DNA from: 70-18 sp041691815
GTDB lineage: Bacteria > Pseudomonadota > Alphaproteobacteria > Acetobacterales > Acetobacteraceae
NCBI GenBank assembly: GCA_041691815.1
Contig: JBEPTZ010000103.1
Location: 1 to 15,793 of the forward strand
Direction: 5' to 3'
Length of the DNA: 15,793 nt
Shown: positions 1-6,577 of the stretch, piece after piece
Position numbering within the stretch: the first letter of the stretch is position 1
How the letters are laid out: every line of letters starts with the position of its first letter
Position numbers and translations under genes: made by a program
Notes under the pieces: model-generated
Databases searched by the model: none
The model's input: the letters and a program-made list of their open reading frames with translations, nothing else
What the model was told of the DNA's origin: nothing

Positions 1-55
1 GAATAGTGGGCGGCATCAAATCGGAATGACGGGCGCCATCAGCTCGGAATCCGCA
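1..55. mobile_element. One terminus of an IS21-family insertion sequence (partial)
   Basis: The stretch contains three copies of a short repeat ending in cGGAAT or GAAT, with the GAAT cores at 1-4, 24-27 and 47-50, exactly 23 bp apart. The two complete copies read roughly GGCGGCATCAAATCGGAAT and GGCGCCATCAGCTCGGAAT. On the other strand the outer end reads TGCGGATTCCGAGCTGATGG, so the element would end in 5'-TG...CA-3'. Several direct repeats of about 20 bp just inside a TG/CA end are typical of IS21-family (istA/istB) elements. The boundary at base 55 also coincides with the point where the adjacent aldo/keto reductase stops looking like its family. The transposase genes lie outside the window, so the family call rests on the terminal pattern alone. 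Confidence 0.68.
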
Positions 56-830
56 GCCCAGGGGTTGCGCCTTTGCGCGCAGCCACGCTCGCCAGACCAT
101 CAACCAGCTTACGGTTGGCCTCCCGCGCCTCGGGCGCAAACCGGGGGATGCCGCGTCGGAAGTCCGTCGTGGAGAAGTTCGTGGCTGCGTCGATCGTGCC
201 GGTCAGGAAGCCTTTTCCCAGCGGGCTGAAGGGAACCAACCCGATCCCCAGTTCCTTCAGCGCCGGCATGGCATCCTGTTCCAGTTCCCGGGTCCAGAGC
301 GAATACTCGCTTTGCAATGCGGTCACGGGTTGCACGGCATGGGCGCGGCGGATCGACTGCGCTCCGGCCTCGGAGAGGCCGAAATGTCCGACCTTGCCCT
401 CGGCGATGAGTTCGCCAACGGTGCCGGCAACATCCTCCATCGGCACGTTCGGATCGACCCTGTGTTGGTAACAGAGGTCGATGGATTCGACCCGCAGACG
501 GCGCAGCGAGCCTTCCACGGCGCGGCGGATGTGTTCGGGTCGGCTGTTTGTCTCGCCACTATGGATGCCGGTATCAGGATCAATGTCCCAGCCAAACTTT
601 GTGGCAATGACAACCTGTCCCCGGAAGGGCTCGAGAGCCTCGCCCAGCATGGCCTCGTTGGTGAAGGGGCCATAGGATTCGGCGGTATCAAAGAAGGTCA
701 TGCCGCGTTCGACAGCGGTACGAATCACCGCAATCTTCTCGCCTCGATCAATCGCGTCGCCGTACCCCATGGTGCCCAGCGAAAGTGCCGAAACAGCAAG
801 GCCGAAAGGGCCGATCTGGCGGGTCTGCAT
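39..830 (-). pseudogene. Aldo/keto reductase, 3' end removed by IS insertion
   Basis: This encodes the N-terminal three quarters of an NAD(P)H-dependent aldo/keto reductase, a TIM-barrel enzyme that reduces aldehydes and ketones. The start MQTRQIGPFGLAVSALSLGT is a typical family N-terminus. The catalytic tetrad is visible: D48 and Y53 in FFDTAESYG, K78 in IATKFG and H123 in YQHRVDP. The start ATG (828-830) has a GGGGAG ribosome site just upstream. Related enzymes run to about 325-330 residues, but this frame stops at 263. Residues up to about 258 (ending ARKGATPG) are family-like, and the last five (LRIPS) plus the stop are encoded by the IS terminus. The normal continuation after GATP, an alpha helix plus the NADP-binding C-terminal segment with its IPGT-type motif, is missing. 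The product therefore lacks part of its cofactor site and is probably inactive, although transcription and translation signals are intact. Confidence 0.85.
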
Positions 831-996
831 GGAAGACTCCCCTCACAGAGGCGGGCTCGATGCACGCCGCATCAAGCGCAAGCTACACCGGCAAACCGGG
901 ATGACACCAGATCGCCAAGATGCAGTACAAAAAACAATCCCCGAAGCCCCGCCCGCCTCCAAGCTGTCAACTTTTCCGGAGTTATCATATCTTCAC

Positions 997-1002
997 TAGA
1001 AT
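997..1002 (+). promoter_or_regulatory. Candidate -10 box for the low-GC clan CD-like gene
   Basis: TAGAAT matches five of six bases of the sigma70 -10 consensus. It sits in an AT-rich patch (about 981-1007) within otherwise GC-rich DNA, about 70 bases before the ATG at 1073. The hexamer 17 bp upstream (TTCCGG) is a poor -35, so this would be a weak or activator-dependent promoter. It is a candidate only. Confidence 0.25.
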
Positions 1003-1060
1003 ATTCCGTGATCCGCAGGCCAATGTGTGTCCGACGCCTATGAGCCACATGAGAGGGTCT

Positions 1061-1064
1061 AGGA
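1061..1064 (+). promoter_or_regulatory. Ribosome binding site fixing the start at 1073
   Basis: AGGA lies 8 bases before the ATG at 1073. The in-frame ATG further upstream at 1040 has no comparable site, and the first methionine of the open frame (920) would add unconserved-looking Arg/Pro-rich residues. This supports the 1073 start. Confidence 0.55.
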
Positions 1065-1072
1065 AATCCGCC

Positions 1073-1642
1073 ATGAAAAACATGCTGATCCACGATGCGC
1101 AACTTCTCGGCCGTTCGCCGGATGGTTTGGCGCAAAACACCTTCGATGTGCCCAGGGGGATGGCCACATCTCACGTCATCGCCTGGGCGTCTGCCTATGC
1201 AGGCATGCAGAGCGGGCTCGATAACCTGTTCATCATGTGCCACGGCTACGAGCAAGGGGTAGAAGACCCGAACGCGCAGGTATCGATCTATGCGCTGGGT
1301 TACGGGCTGGCCCTGGGCGATCCGGGGCTGACGTTCGGAAATATCCGAATCGCCGGAGCGCTGACTGGCCTGGTCTCCACCATCACGCTGTTCGCATGCG
1401 GTCCGGCAAACACCAGAACGGGCTATGAAAATACCACAGGCGATGGAATGCGGTTCTGTGGTGAACTTGCGCTTATAACGGGCGCAACTGTAATTGCTGC
1501 ATCCGAGACACAGTATTACTATCATACCCCAAATTGGTGGGATACGCTACTCCGGCGCACCGGTCAGATCGATTTTGGTTCCTGGGAGGGGCCAGTGTTC
1601 AGTTTCAACCCAAGCAACGGAACCGCAACCAGAATCACCTGA
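1073..1642 (+). CDS. Small clan CD (caspase/CHAT/DUF4347-like) protein, function unknown
   Basis: This is a 189-residue protein with no signal peptide or membrane segment, so it is probably cytoplasmic unless exported by a dedicated system. Residues 52-58 read LFIMCHG (H57) and residues 104-112 read ITLFACGPA (C109). Hydrophobic strands ending in His-Gly and then Ala-Cys form the catalytic dyad pattern of clan CD folds (caspases, gingipains, CHAT). After C109 comes GDGMRFCGELALITGATVIA (123-142) followed by AS, which resembles the region after the second motif of DUF4347 domains, where an 'ltGa-V-AAS' segment recurs. No fused repeats, NACHT, TPR or adhesin regions are present. GC is about 50-58 percent in the lines I counted, against well over 65 percent in the T6SS genes, which hints at transfer. 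It lies beside an IS end and an interrupted gene. It could be a protease, a degenerate family member or a secreted effector. The assignment is by motif only. Confidence 0.55.
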   Translation: MKNMLIHDAQLLGRSPDGLAQNTFDVPRGMATSHVIAWASAYAGMQSGLDNLFIMCHGYEQGVEDPNAQVSIYALGYGLALGDPGLTFGNIRIAGALTGLVSTITLFACGPANTRTGYENTTGDGMRFCGELALITGATVIAASETQYYYHTPNWWDTLLRRTGQIDFGSWEGPVFSFNPSNGTATRIT

Positions 1643-1715
1643 CCAACCGCGCCGGTCGCGTAGACGTTTTTGAAGTCGTCCACCGAAATCAACAAGCTGG
1701 CGCCAAAAACCGTCA

Positions 1716-1768
1716 TCCCCTGGAGTCTGGGACCATGGCCCAGGCCCCAGGGGACAAAAAGTTTTTTT
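1716..1768 (+). terminator. Probable terminator after the clan CD-like gene
   Basis: A nested GC-rich dyad has outer arms TCCCCTGG (1716-1723) and CCAGGGGA (1747-1754) and inner arms CTGGG (1727-1731) and CCCAG (1739-1743). After a short A-rich linker comes a run of seven T (1762-1768). It begins 73 bases past the stop at 1642, in the plus-strand sense. The stem is strong, but the T run sits several bases from it, so termination is plausible rather than certain. Confidence 0.5.
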
Positions 1769-1793
1769 GCTTCTTTTTGTTCACAAAAAGAAG
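1756..1793 (-). repeat. Gene-end AT-rich hairpin repeat, copy 1
   Basis: The 38 bases here are identical to 5705-5742. The core is a perfect 10-bp inverted repeat, arms CTTCTTTTTG (1770-1779) and CAAAAAGAAG (1784-1793), with a 4-base loop. In the minus-strand sense it starts about 10 bases after the aminotransferase stop codon and is followed by C, seven A, C and five T. Its placement suggests a role in termination or 3'-end protection. The A/T-rich stem is not a classic GC stem plus U-run. Confidence 0.8.
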
Positions 1794-1803
1794 ACTTCCT
1801 CGC

Positions 1804-3204
1804 TCAACTCACGACAGAAATCTGCTCCCGCCGCAACTGCACCGTCAGTTCGTCCAGCGCCTTGCCGATCCCGTCGAGCATCTCGTTCACCTCGTCGGCG
1901 CTGATGATCAGCGGCGGGCTGAGGCACAGCGAGTCGTTCGACGCGGTCCGCACGATCACTCCGTTGGCCTCGCACAGCTTGCCCCACCGGCCGCCGATCT
2001 TCAGTGAGGCGTCGAAGTTGGTGTGGGTCGCCTTGTCCTTCACCAGTTCGATCGCCCCGATCAGCCCGACGCCGCGGACATCACCGACCAGCGGGTGATC
2101 GGTGAAGCGGCGGCGGATTTCGCTTTGCATCACCGCGCCGACGGCCGCCACGTGGTCGCCGATCTTCATCTCGTCGTAGATCTTCAGCGTCTCCACCGCC
2201 ACCGCCGCCGGCACCGGGTGGCCGGAATAGGTGAAGCCGTGGCCGAACGTGCCGATCTTGTGGCTTTCCTCCGAGAGGCCCTGGAACACCCGCTCGTTGA
2301 CCATCACCGCCGAGATCGGCAGGTACGAGGACGACAGCGCCTTGGCGCAGACCAGAATATCCGGCTCGATACCGAGCGTCTGGCTGCCCCAGTAGTTGCC
2401 GGTGCGCCAGAAGCCGCAGATCACCTCGTCGGCGACGAACAGCACGTCATACTTTTTCAGAACCGCCTGGATCTTCTGGTAATAGCCGCGCGGCGGCACG
2501 ATCACCCCGCCGGCGCCCATCACCGGCTCCGCCCAGAAGCCGGCCACTGTGTCCGGGCCTTCCTTCAGGATCAGCTTCTCAAGCTCGTCTGCACAGCGGG
2601 TGGCGAACTGCTCCTCGCTCTCGCCCGGCAGCGCGCCATGATAATAATGCGGCGTCATGGTGTGCAGGAAGCGGTCCAGCGGCACGTCGAAGCTGCGGTG
2701 GTTGGCTTCCAGCCCGGTCAGGCTGGCGGCGGCGAGCGTGATGCCGTGATAGCCCTTCACCCGGCCGATCAGCTTCTTCTTCTCCGGCCGGCCGATAGCG
2801 TTGTTGAAGTACCAGATCATCTTGATCGCCGAGTCATTGGCCTCGGAGCCGGAGTTGGCGAAGAACACCTTGCTCATCGGCACCGGCGCCCGCTGGATCA
2901 GCATCTCGGCGAGATCGATCGTCGGCATGTGCGATTTGGCGGTGAAGGTGTGGTAGAATGGCAGCTTGCGCATCTGCGCCGCCGCGGCCTGCACCAGGCG
3001 CTCGTTGGAGAAGCCGAGCGAGGCGCACCACAGCCCGGCGACACTCTCGATGTAGCCCTTGCCGTTGTCATCGAACACGCGAACACCCTCGCCACGGGCG
3101 ATCACCATCGGTCCCACCTCCTGGTGGGCCTTCAGGTCGGTATACGGGTGCAGCACATTGGCGATATCGCGGGCGGCGGTTGAGTTGACGGGCGGCGGGG
3201 TCAT
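1804..3204 (-). CDS. Class III (omega) aminotransferase, PLP-dependent
   Basis: A complete 466-residue cytosolic aminotransferase that moves an amino group from an omega-amine or amino acid to a keto acid, probably pyruvate, through PLP. Visible motifs in order: the SVAGLWCASLG segment near the N-terminus (54-64), the phosphate-binding SGSEAND (118-124), GYHG (151-154) stacking on PLP, E226, D259 in VADEVICGFWRTG contacting the pyridine nitrogen, and the Schiff-base lysine K288 in CAKALSSSYLP. GHGFTYSGHP (321-330) is the usual segment from the partner subunit. Length fits the family (about 450-470). The short N-terminal stretch and GLWCASLGF resemble taurine-, beta-alanine- or GABA:pyruvate transaminases, but the substrate cannot be fixed from sequence alone. 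The ATG has a GAGAGGG ribosome site. It is divergent from the S/N-oxide reductase, with a 111-bp gap to that gene's GTG start, so shared regulation is possible. A hairpin repeat follows the stop. Confidence 0.93.
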   Translation of the reverse strand: MTPPPVNSTAARDIANVLHPYTDLKAHQEVGPMVIARGEGVRVFDDNGKGYIESVAGLWCASLGFSNERLVQAAAAQMRKLPFYHTFTAKSHMPTIDLAEMLIQRAPVPMSKVFFANSGSEANDSAIKMIWYFNNAIGRPEKKKLIGRVKGYHGITLAAASLTGLEANHRSFDVPLDRFLHTMTPHYYHGALPGESEEQFATRCADELEKLILKEGPDTVAGFWAEPVMGAGGVIVPPRGYYQKIQAVLKKYDVLFVADEVICGFWRTGNYWGSQTLGIEPDILVCAKALSSSYLPISAVMVNERVFQGLSEESHKIGTFGHGFTYSGHPVPAAVAVETLKIYDEMKIGDHVAAVGAVMQSEIRRRFTDHPLVGDVRGVGLIGAIELVKDKATHTNFDASLKIGGRWGKLCEANGVIVRTASNDSLCLSPPLIISADEVNEMLDGIGKALDELTVQLRREQISVVS

Positions 3205-3230
3205 GGTGTCCCTCTCAGGTATTCGGGTGA

Positions 3231-3248
3231 CGCAAGGCGTACCTTGCG
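3231..3248. promoter_or_regulatory. Operator-like dyad in the divergent promoter region
   Basis: A perfect 7-bp inverted repeat, CGCAAGG (3231-3237) and CCTTGCG (3242-3248) around CGTA, lies between the divergent aminotransferase and reductase genes. Its right arm overlaps the candidate -35 of the reductase promoter (TTGCGA, 3244-3249). This geometry suits a dimeric regulator binding site, but no regulator gene is in the window, so binding is an inference. Confidence 0.4.
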
Positions 3249-3272
3249 AAACCGGCAGTGTAGACCTTTATT
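3244..3272 (+). promoter_or_regulatory. Candidate sigma70 promoter for the S/N-oxide reductase
   Basis: TTGCGA (3244-3249; four of six consensus) and TTTATT (3267-3272; four of six) are spaced 17 bp apart. A transcript would begin near 3279 and reach the GTG at 3316 after about 37 bases. The match is moderate. Its position, and its overlap with the dyad, are what make it credible. Confidence 0.35.
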
Positions 3273-3303
3273 GCATGCCCTGGGAACCGGGGGTGCCTCG
3301 GTT

Positions 3304-3309
3304 GAGGAG
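3304..3309 (+). promoter_or_regulatory. Ribosome binding site deciding a GTG start at 3316
   Basis: GAGGAG is placed 6 bases before GTG at 3316, a near-ideal Shine-Dalgarno site. The longer open frame begins only with TTG at 3244, which falls in the candidate -35 box. The GTG start is therefore preferred. Confidence 0.7.
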
Positions 3310-3315
3310 CAGACA

Positions 3316-5613
3316 GTGACGCAGATCGTGCCGCATTCATCTCACTGGGGCGCATATTCTGCCGTGGTCGAGGGCGACCGGCTGGTCGGCACCATTCCCT
3401 TCCCCGGTGACCCCGCACCGCCGGCACTGATCGGCGCGATGCCGGAGGCGGTGCACTCGCCGGTGCGCATCGACCGCCCCTATGTGCGAAAGGGCTGGCT
3501 GCGCGGCGACCGCGCCGGCGGCACCTTCCGCGGCGGCGAGGCCTTCGTGCCGATCCCCTGGGACGAGGCCACCCGGCTGGTTGCCGGCGAACTGGCGCGG
3601 GTGCGCGACACGCACGGCCCGGCCAGCATCTTCGGCGGCTCCTATGGCTGGTCCTCGGCCGGGCGCTTCCATCACGCCCGCAGCCAGTTGCACCGCCTGC
3701 TGGCCAGCGCCGGCGGCTATACCGCCCAGATCACCAACTACTCCTACGCCACCGGCATGACCCTGCTGCCGCATATCGTCGGCAGCAACGACATCCTCGA
3801 TGCCGCGATGGTGCAATGGCCGGATATCTGCGCCAACGCCAAACTGATGCTGTGCTTCGGTGGCATCACGCTGCGCAACGGCCAGGTCAATTCCGGCGGC
3901 GGCGGCCGGCACGAGATGGGCTACTGGCTGGCCCGCGCCGCGGCTGCCGGCGTCCGGCTGGTCAACATCTCGCCGATCCGTGGCGACATGCCGGATTTCG
4001 CCGGCGCCCGCTGGCTGCCGCTGCGCCCCGGCACCGACACCGCGCTGATGCTGGCGATGGCCTATGTGGTGCTCTCCGAGGGCCTGGAAGACCGCGATTT
4101 CCTCACCCGCTGCACCACCGGCCACGAAAAACTCCGCGCCTACATCCTGGGCGAGACCGACGGTCAGCCGAAAACCCCCGCCTGGGCCGCCGCCATCACC
4201 GGCCTCAGCGCCGAGACGATCGCCGATCTGGCCCGCGAGGCAGCCTCGGTTCCCACCATGATGACGCTGGCCTGGTCGCTGCAACGCGCCGACCACGGGG
4301 AGCAGCCGTATTGGATGGCCGTGGCCCTGGCCGCGATGCTCGGCGGCATCGGCAAGCCGGGCCAGGGCATCAGCTTCGGCATGGGCAGCGAGAACGGCAT
4401 GGGCGCCCAGCGCAGCATGATGCCCTCGGTCAGCCTGCCGGCCCTGCCCAACCCGGCCAACAGCAGCATCCCGGTCGCCCGCATCACCGACATGCTGGAG
4501 CACCCCGGCGGCGCCTACGACTACAACGGCAGCACCCGAACCTACCCGGATACAAGGCTGATCTGGTGGGCCGGCGGCAACCCGTTCCATCACCACCAGG
4601 ACCTCAACCGCCTCCTGCGCGCCTGGGCCAAAACCGAGACCATCATCACCAGCGACTCCTGGTGGACCGCAACCGCCCGCCACTCGGATATCGTGCTGCC
4701 GGCCAGCACCACGCTGGAGCGTAACGACATCGCCTCCGGCAGTGCCGATCGTTTCATCCTGGCGATGCATCGGGCGATTCCGCCGGTCGCCCAGGCCCGC
4801 AGCGAATTTGATTATATGTCAGACATATCGGACGCCCTGGGGGTGCGCGACCGCTTCACCCAACAGCGTGATGTGGACGCCTGGCTGCGCGCGATGTACG
4901 GCCAGGCGCAGCAAATTTACGCCAAGCGGGGCGTTTTCATCCCGAATTTCGATGTTTTTTGGGCCGCCGGACACGTCGAATTGCCCATTCCACCCACCCC
5001 GCACATCCCGTTCAGCGCCTTCCGCGCCAACCCCGACGCGGCGAAACTCGCAACCGCTTCCGGCCGCATCGAGCTATTCTCCGACCGCATCGCCGGCTTC
5101 GGCTACGCCGACTGCCCCGGCCACCCAAGCTGGCAGCCGCCGCAGGAATATCTAGGCAACATAAAGACTTACCCGCTCCACCTGCTCTCCCACCAGCCGG
5201 CCACAAGGCTGCACAGTCAACTCGACCCGTTCGGCCCCAGCGCCGCCAGCAAAATCCACGGCCGCGAAGCCCTCGCCATCGGCCCCGCCGACGCCGCCGC
5301 GCGCGGCATCAGCGACGGCGAAATCGTCAAGGTTTTCAACGCCAGAGGCGCCTGCCTCGCCGCCGCCCGGATCACCGAAGGCCTGCTGCCCGGCGTGGTG
5401 CTGCTGCCCACCGGAGCCTGGTTCGACCCCGAACACCCCGGCCAACCCGGCAGCCTGTGCGTGCACGGCAACCCCAACGTGCTGACCCGCGACCAAGGCA
5501 CCTCCCGCCTCGGCCAGGGACCAAGCCCGCAAAGCTGCCTGGTGGAAATCAGCCGCTGGACCGAGCCGTTGCCGCCGATCAAGGTTTCTAGGCCGCCATT
5601 AATCGAAGAATAG
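3316..5613 (+). CDS. Molybdopterin (bis-MGD) S/N-oxide reductase, BisC/TorZ-like
   Basis: A 765-residue member of the DMSO reductase family, which reduces S- or N-oxides (biotin sulfoxide, methionine sulfoxide, TMAO, DMSO) at a bis-MGD molybdenum centre. The N-terminus HSSHWGAYSAVVEGDRL (7-23), followed by PVRIDRPYVRKGWL (49-62), is characteristic of the BisC/TorA/DorA branch. There is no N-terminal CxxC iron-sulfur motif. S143 in NYSYATG is the expected serine ligand to Mo by position. WWAGGNPFHHHQDLNRL, DSWWTATARHSDIVLPAST and LERNDI mark the later cofactor-binding part, and the C-terminal MGD-binding domain includes HQPATRLHSQLD. No twin-arginine signal is seen with the GTG start, so it should be cytoplasmic like BisC rather than periplasmic like TorA/DorA. 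No membrane or cytochrome partner gene is adjacent. It is divergent from the aminotransferase and convergent with bdhA. The exact substrate is unresolved. Confidence 0.9.
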   Translation: MTQIVPHSSHWGAYSAVVEGDRLVGTIPFPGDPAPPALIGAMPEAVHSPVRIDRPYVRKGWLRGDRAGGTFRGGEAFVPIPWDEATRLVAGELARVRDTHGPASIFGGSYGWSSAGRFHHARSQLHRLLASAGGYTAQITNYSYATGMTLLPHIVGSNDILDAAMVQWPDICANAKLMLCFGGITLRNGQVNSGGGGRHEMGYWLARAAAAGVRLVNISPIRGDMPDFAGARWLPLRPGTDTALMLAMAYVVLSEGLEDRDFLTRCTTGHEKLRAYILGETDGQPKTPAWAAAITGLSAETIADLAREAASVPTMMTLAWSLQRADHGEQPYWMAVALAAMLGGIGKPGQGISFGMGSENGMGAQRSMMPSVSLPALPNPANSSIPVARITDMLEHPGGAYDYNGSTRTYPDTRLIWWAGGNPFHHHQDLNRLLRAWAKTETIITSDSWWTATARHSDIVLPASTTLERNDIASGSADRFILAMHRAIPPVAQARSEFDYMSDISDALGVRDRFTQQRDVDAWLRAMYGQAQQIYAKRGVFIPNFDVFWAAGHVELPIPPTPHIPFSAFRANPDAAKLATASGRIELFSDRIAGFGYADCPGHPSWQPPQEYLGNIKTYPLHLLSHQPATRLHSQLDPFGPSAASKIHGREALAIGPADAAARGISDGEIVKVFNARGACLAAARITEGLLPGVVLLPTGAWFDPEHPGQPGSLCVHGNPNVLTRDQGTSRLGQGPSPQSCLVEISRWTEPLPPIKVSRPPLIEE

Positions 5614-5618
5614 AGCGC

Positions 5619-5657
5619 GTTCTTTTTTGAAAAAAGAACCAAAAAACTTTCTATCCG
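5619..5657 (+). repeat. Gene-end AT-rich hairpin repeat, copy 2 (diverged)
   Basis: Arms GTTCTTTTTT (5619-5628) and AAAAAAGAAC (5630-5639) flank a single G. The stem is followed by C, six A and CTTTCTATCCG. It begins 5 bases after the reductase stop codon, in the same sense as that gene. The tail 5641-5657 is the reverse complement of 5700-5716 with one mismatch, so it pairs with copy 3 as an inverted repeat across the intergenic gap. Confidence 0.7.
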
Positions 5658-5678
5658 CCTTGCAACAGTGGAGCCGCT

Positions 5679-5717
5679 GAGACTCCAGAGTCTCCAAAAC
5701 GGATAAAAAGTTTTTTT
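5679..5717 (+). terminator. Small dyad plus T run after the reductase gene
   Basis: GAGACT (5679-5684) and AGTCTC (5689-5694) form a 6-bp stem with a 4-base loop. Seventeen bases later there is a seven-T run (5711-5717) belonging to repeat copy 3. The separation between stem and T run is long, so this is a weak terminator candidate in the plus sense. Confidence 0.3.
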
Positions 5718-5742
5718 GCTTCTTTTTGTTCACAAAAAGAAG
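5700..5742 (-). repeat. Gene-end AT-rich hairpin repeat, copy 3
   Basis: Bases 5705-5742 are identical to copy 1 (1756-1793), with arms CTTCTTTTTG (5719-5728) and CAAAAAGAAG (5733-5742). In the minus sense the repeat begins 7 bases after the bdhA stop codon. Copy 2 faces it from the other gene, so the convergent bisC-like/bdhA junction carries a mirrored pair that could end transcription in both directions. Confidence 0.8.
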
Positions 5743-5749
5743 TGCTTGC

Positions 5750-6532
5750 TTACTGCATGAACCACCCGTGGCTGACCACGATCGACTGCCCGGTCATCGC
5801 GTTGGTCTTGGCTGCCGCGAAGAACAGCGCCGCCTCGGCCACGTCCTGCACGGTGGTGAATTCGCCGTCCACGGTGTCTTTCAGGATGACGTTCTTGATC
5901 ACCTCGGCCTCGCTGATGCCGAGCAGTTTGGCCTGTTCGGGAATCTGCTTTTCCACCAATGGGGTACGCACGAAGCCGGGGCAGATTACGTTGGCGCGCA
6001 CGCCGTGGGCGGCACCTTCCTTGGCCACCACTTTGCACAGCCCGATCAGGCCGTGCTTGGCGGTGACGTAGGGGGCTTTCAGCACCGAGGCTTCCTTGGA
6101 GTGCACCGAACCCATGTAGATCACGCTGCCGCTGCCGGCCGCGTACATGTGCTTCAGGCAGGCCTTGGTGGTCAGGAACGCGCCGTCCAGATGGATCGCC
6201 AGCAGCTTCTTCCAGTCGCTGAACGGGAATTCCACGATCGGGTGGACGATCTGGATGCCGGCATTGCTGACCAGGATGTCGATGCGGCCGTATTCGCTCA
6301 TCACCTTTGCGATGCCGGCCTCCACCGCCGCCTCGTCGGTGACGTTCATCTCGACGGCCAGCGCGGTGTGGCCGAGGTCCTGGAACTGCTTCGCCGTGGC
6401 CTGCGCCGCCGGCATGGCGAGGTCGGCGATGACCACGCGGGCGCCCTCCTGGGCGTAGCGCAGCGCGATTTCCTTGCCGATGCCGCTGGCGCTGCCGGTG
6501 ACGATGGCGACCTTGCCGTCGAGTTGACCCAT
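5750..6532 (-). CDS. bdhA: D-3-hydroxybutyrate dehydrogenase (SDR family)
   Basis: A 260-residue classical short-chain dehydrogenase that interconverts D-3-hydroxybutyrate and acetoacetate with NAD, a step in using stored polyhydroxybutyrate. The Rossmann motif TGSASGIG (12-19) and NAG (90-92) are present, as is the catalytic S142/Y155/K159. Positions known from Pseudomonas 3-hydroxybutyrate dehydrogenase structures for carboxylate and substrate contact (Q94, H144, K152, Q196, W257) occur here at the same numbers. The position I recall as W187 is F187 (CPGFVRTPL). That set is specific enough to prefer this enzyme over a generic SDR. The ATG at 6530-6532 has AAGGAG upstream. It lies 113 bp downstream of pppA in the same direction, so it may have its own promoter or receive T6SS read-through. 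A 6-bp dyad (GACGGC 6561-6566, GCCGTC 6572-6577) lies in its leader. It ends with a repeat shared with the aminotransferase gene. Confidence 0.92.
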   Translation of the reverse strand: MGQLDGKVAIVTGSASGIGKEIALRYAQEGARVVIADLAMPAAQATAKQFQDLGHTALAVEMNVTDEAAVEAGIAKVMSEYGRIDILVSNAGIQIVHPIVEFPFSDWKKLLAIHLDGAFLTTKACLKHMYAAGSGSVIYMGSVHSKEASVLKAPYVTAKHGLIGLCKVVAKEGAAHGVRANVICPGFVRTPLVEKQIPEQAKLLGISEAEVIKNVILKDTVDGEFTTVQDVAEAALFFAAAKTNAMTGQSIVVSHGWFMQ

Positions 6533-6560
6533 GGGATGCTTCTCCTTGAACAGACGAAAT

Positions 6561-6577
6561 GACGGCCGCCAGCCGTC
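6561..6577. other. Dyad in the pppA-bdhA gap
   Basis: GACGGC (6561-6566) and GCCGTC (6572-6577) are perfect 6-bp inverted arms with a 5-base loop, 28 bases upstream of the bdhA ATG. No T run follows in the minus sense. It could be an operator or a leader stem-loop, or chance in GC-rich DNA. Confidence 0.25.

Noticed and set aside
1..55. The three 23-bp spaced units as a CRISPR fragment
   Set aside because: The units are imperfect direct repeats placed end to end without unique spacers, and the TG/CA end with gene interruption fits an IS terminus.
1001..1007. The GAATATTC-like palindrome just after the -10 candidate
   Set aside because: It is a short AT-rich palindrome with no second copy nearby, so it is not distinguishable from chance.
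920..1072. Extended start for the clan CD-like gene
   Set aside because: The extra 51 residues are Arg/Pro-rich and overlap the AT-rich promoter-like patch. AGGA before 1073 favours the shorter protein.
2023..3183. A 386-codon plus-strand open frame opposite the aminotransferase
   Set aside because: It is His/Arg/Asp-rich and repetitive, with no domain or ribosome site, while the minus strand shows a complete PLP enzyme.
3244..3315. Longer N-terminus of the S/N-oxide reductase starting with TTG
   Set aside because: The added residues do not fit the family. The TTG lies within the candidate -35, and GTG at 3316 has a near-ideal ribosome site.
3337..4770. A 477-codon minus-strand open frame opposite the molybdopterin reductase
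   Set aside because: It is Gly/Ala/Val/Gln-rich with no family motifs and lies wholly inside a well-supported gene. It is a GC-driven shadow.
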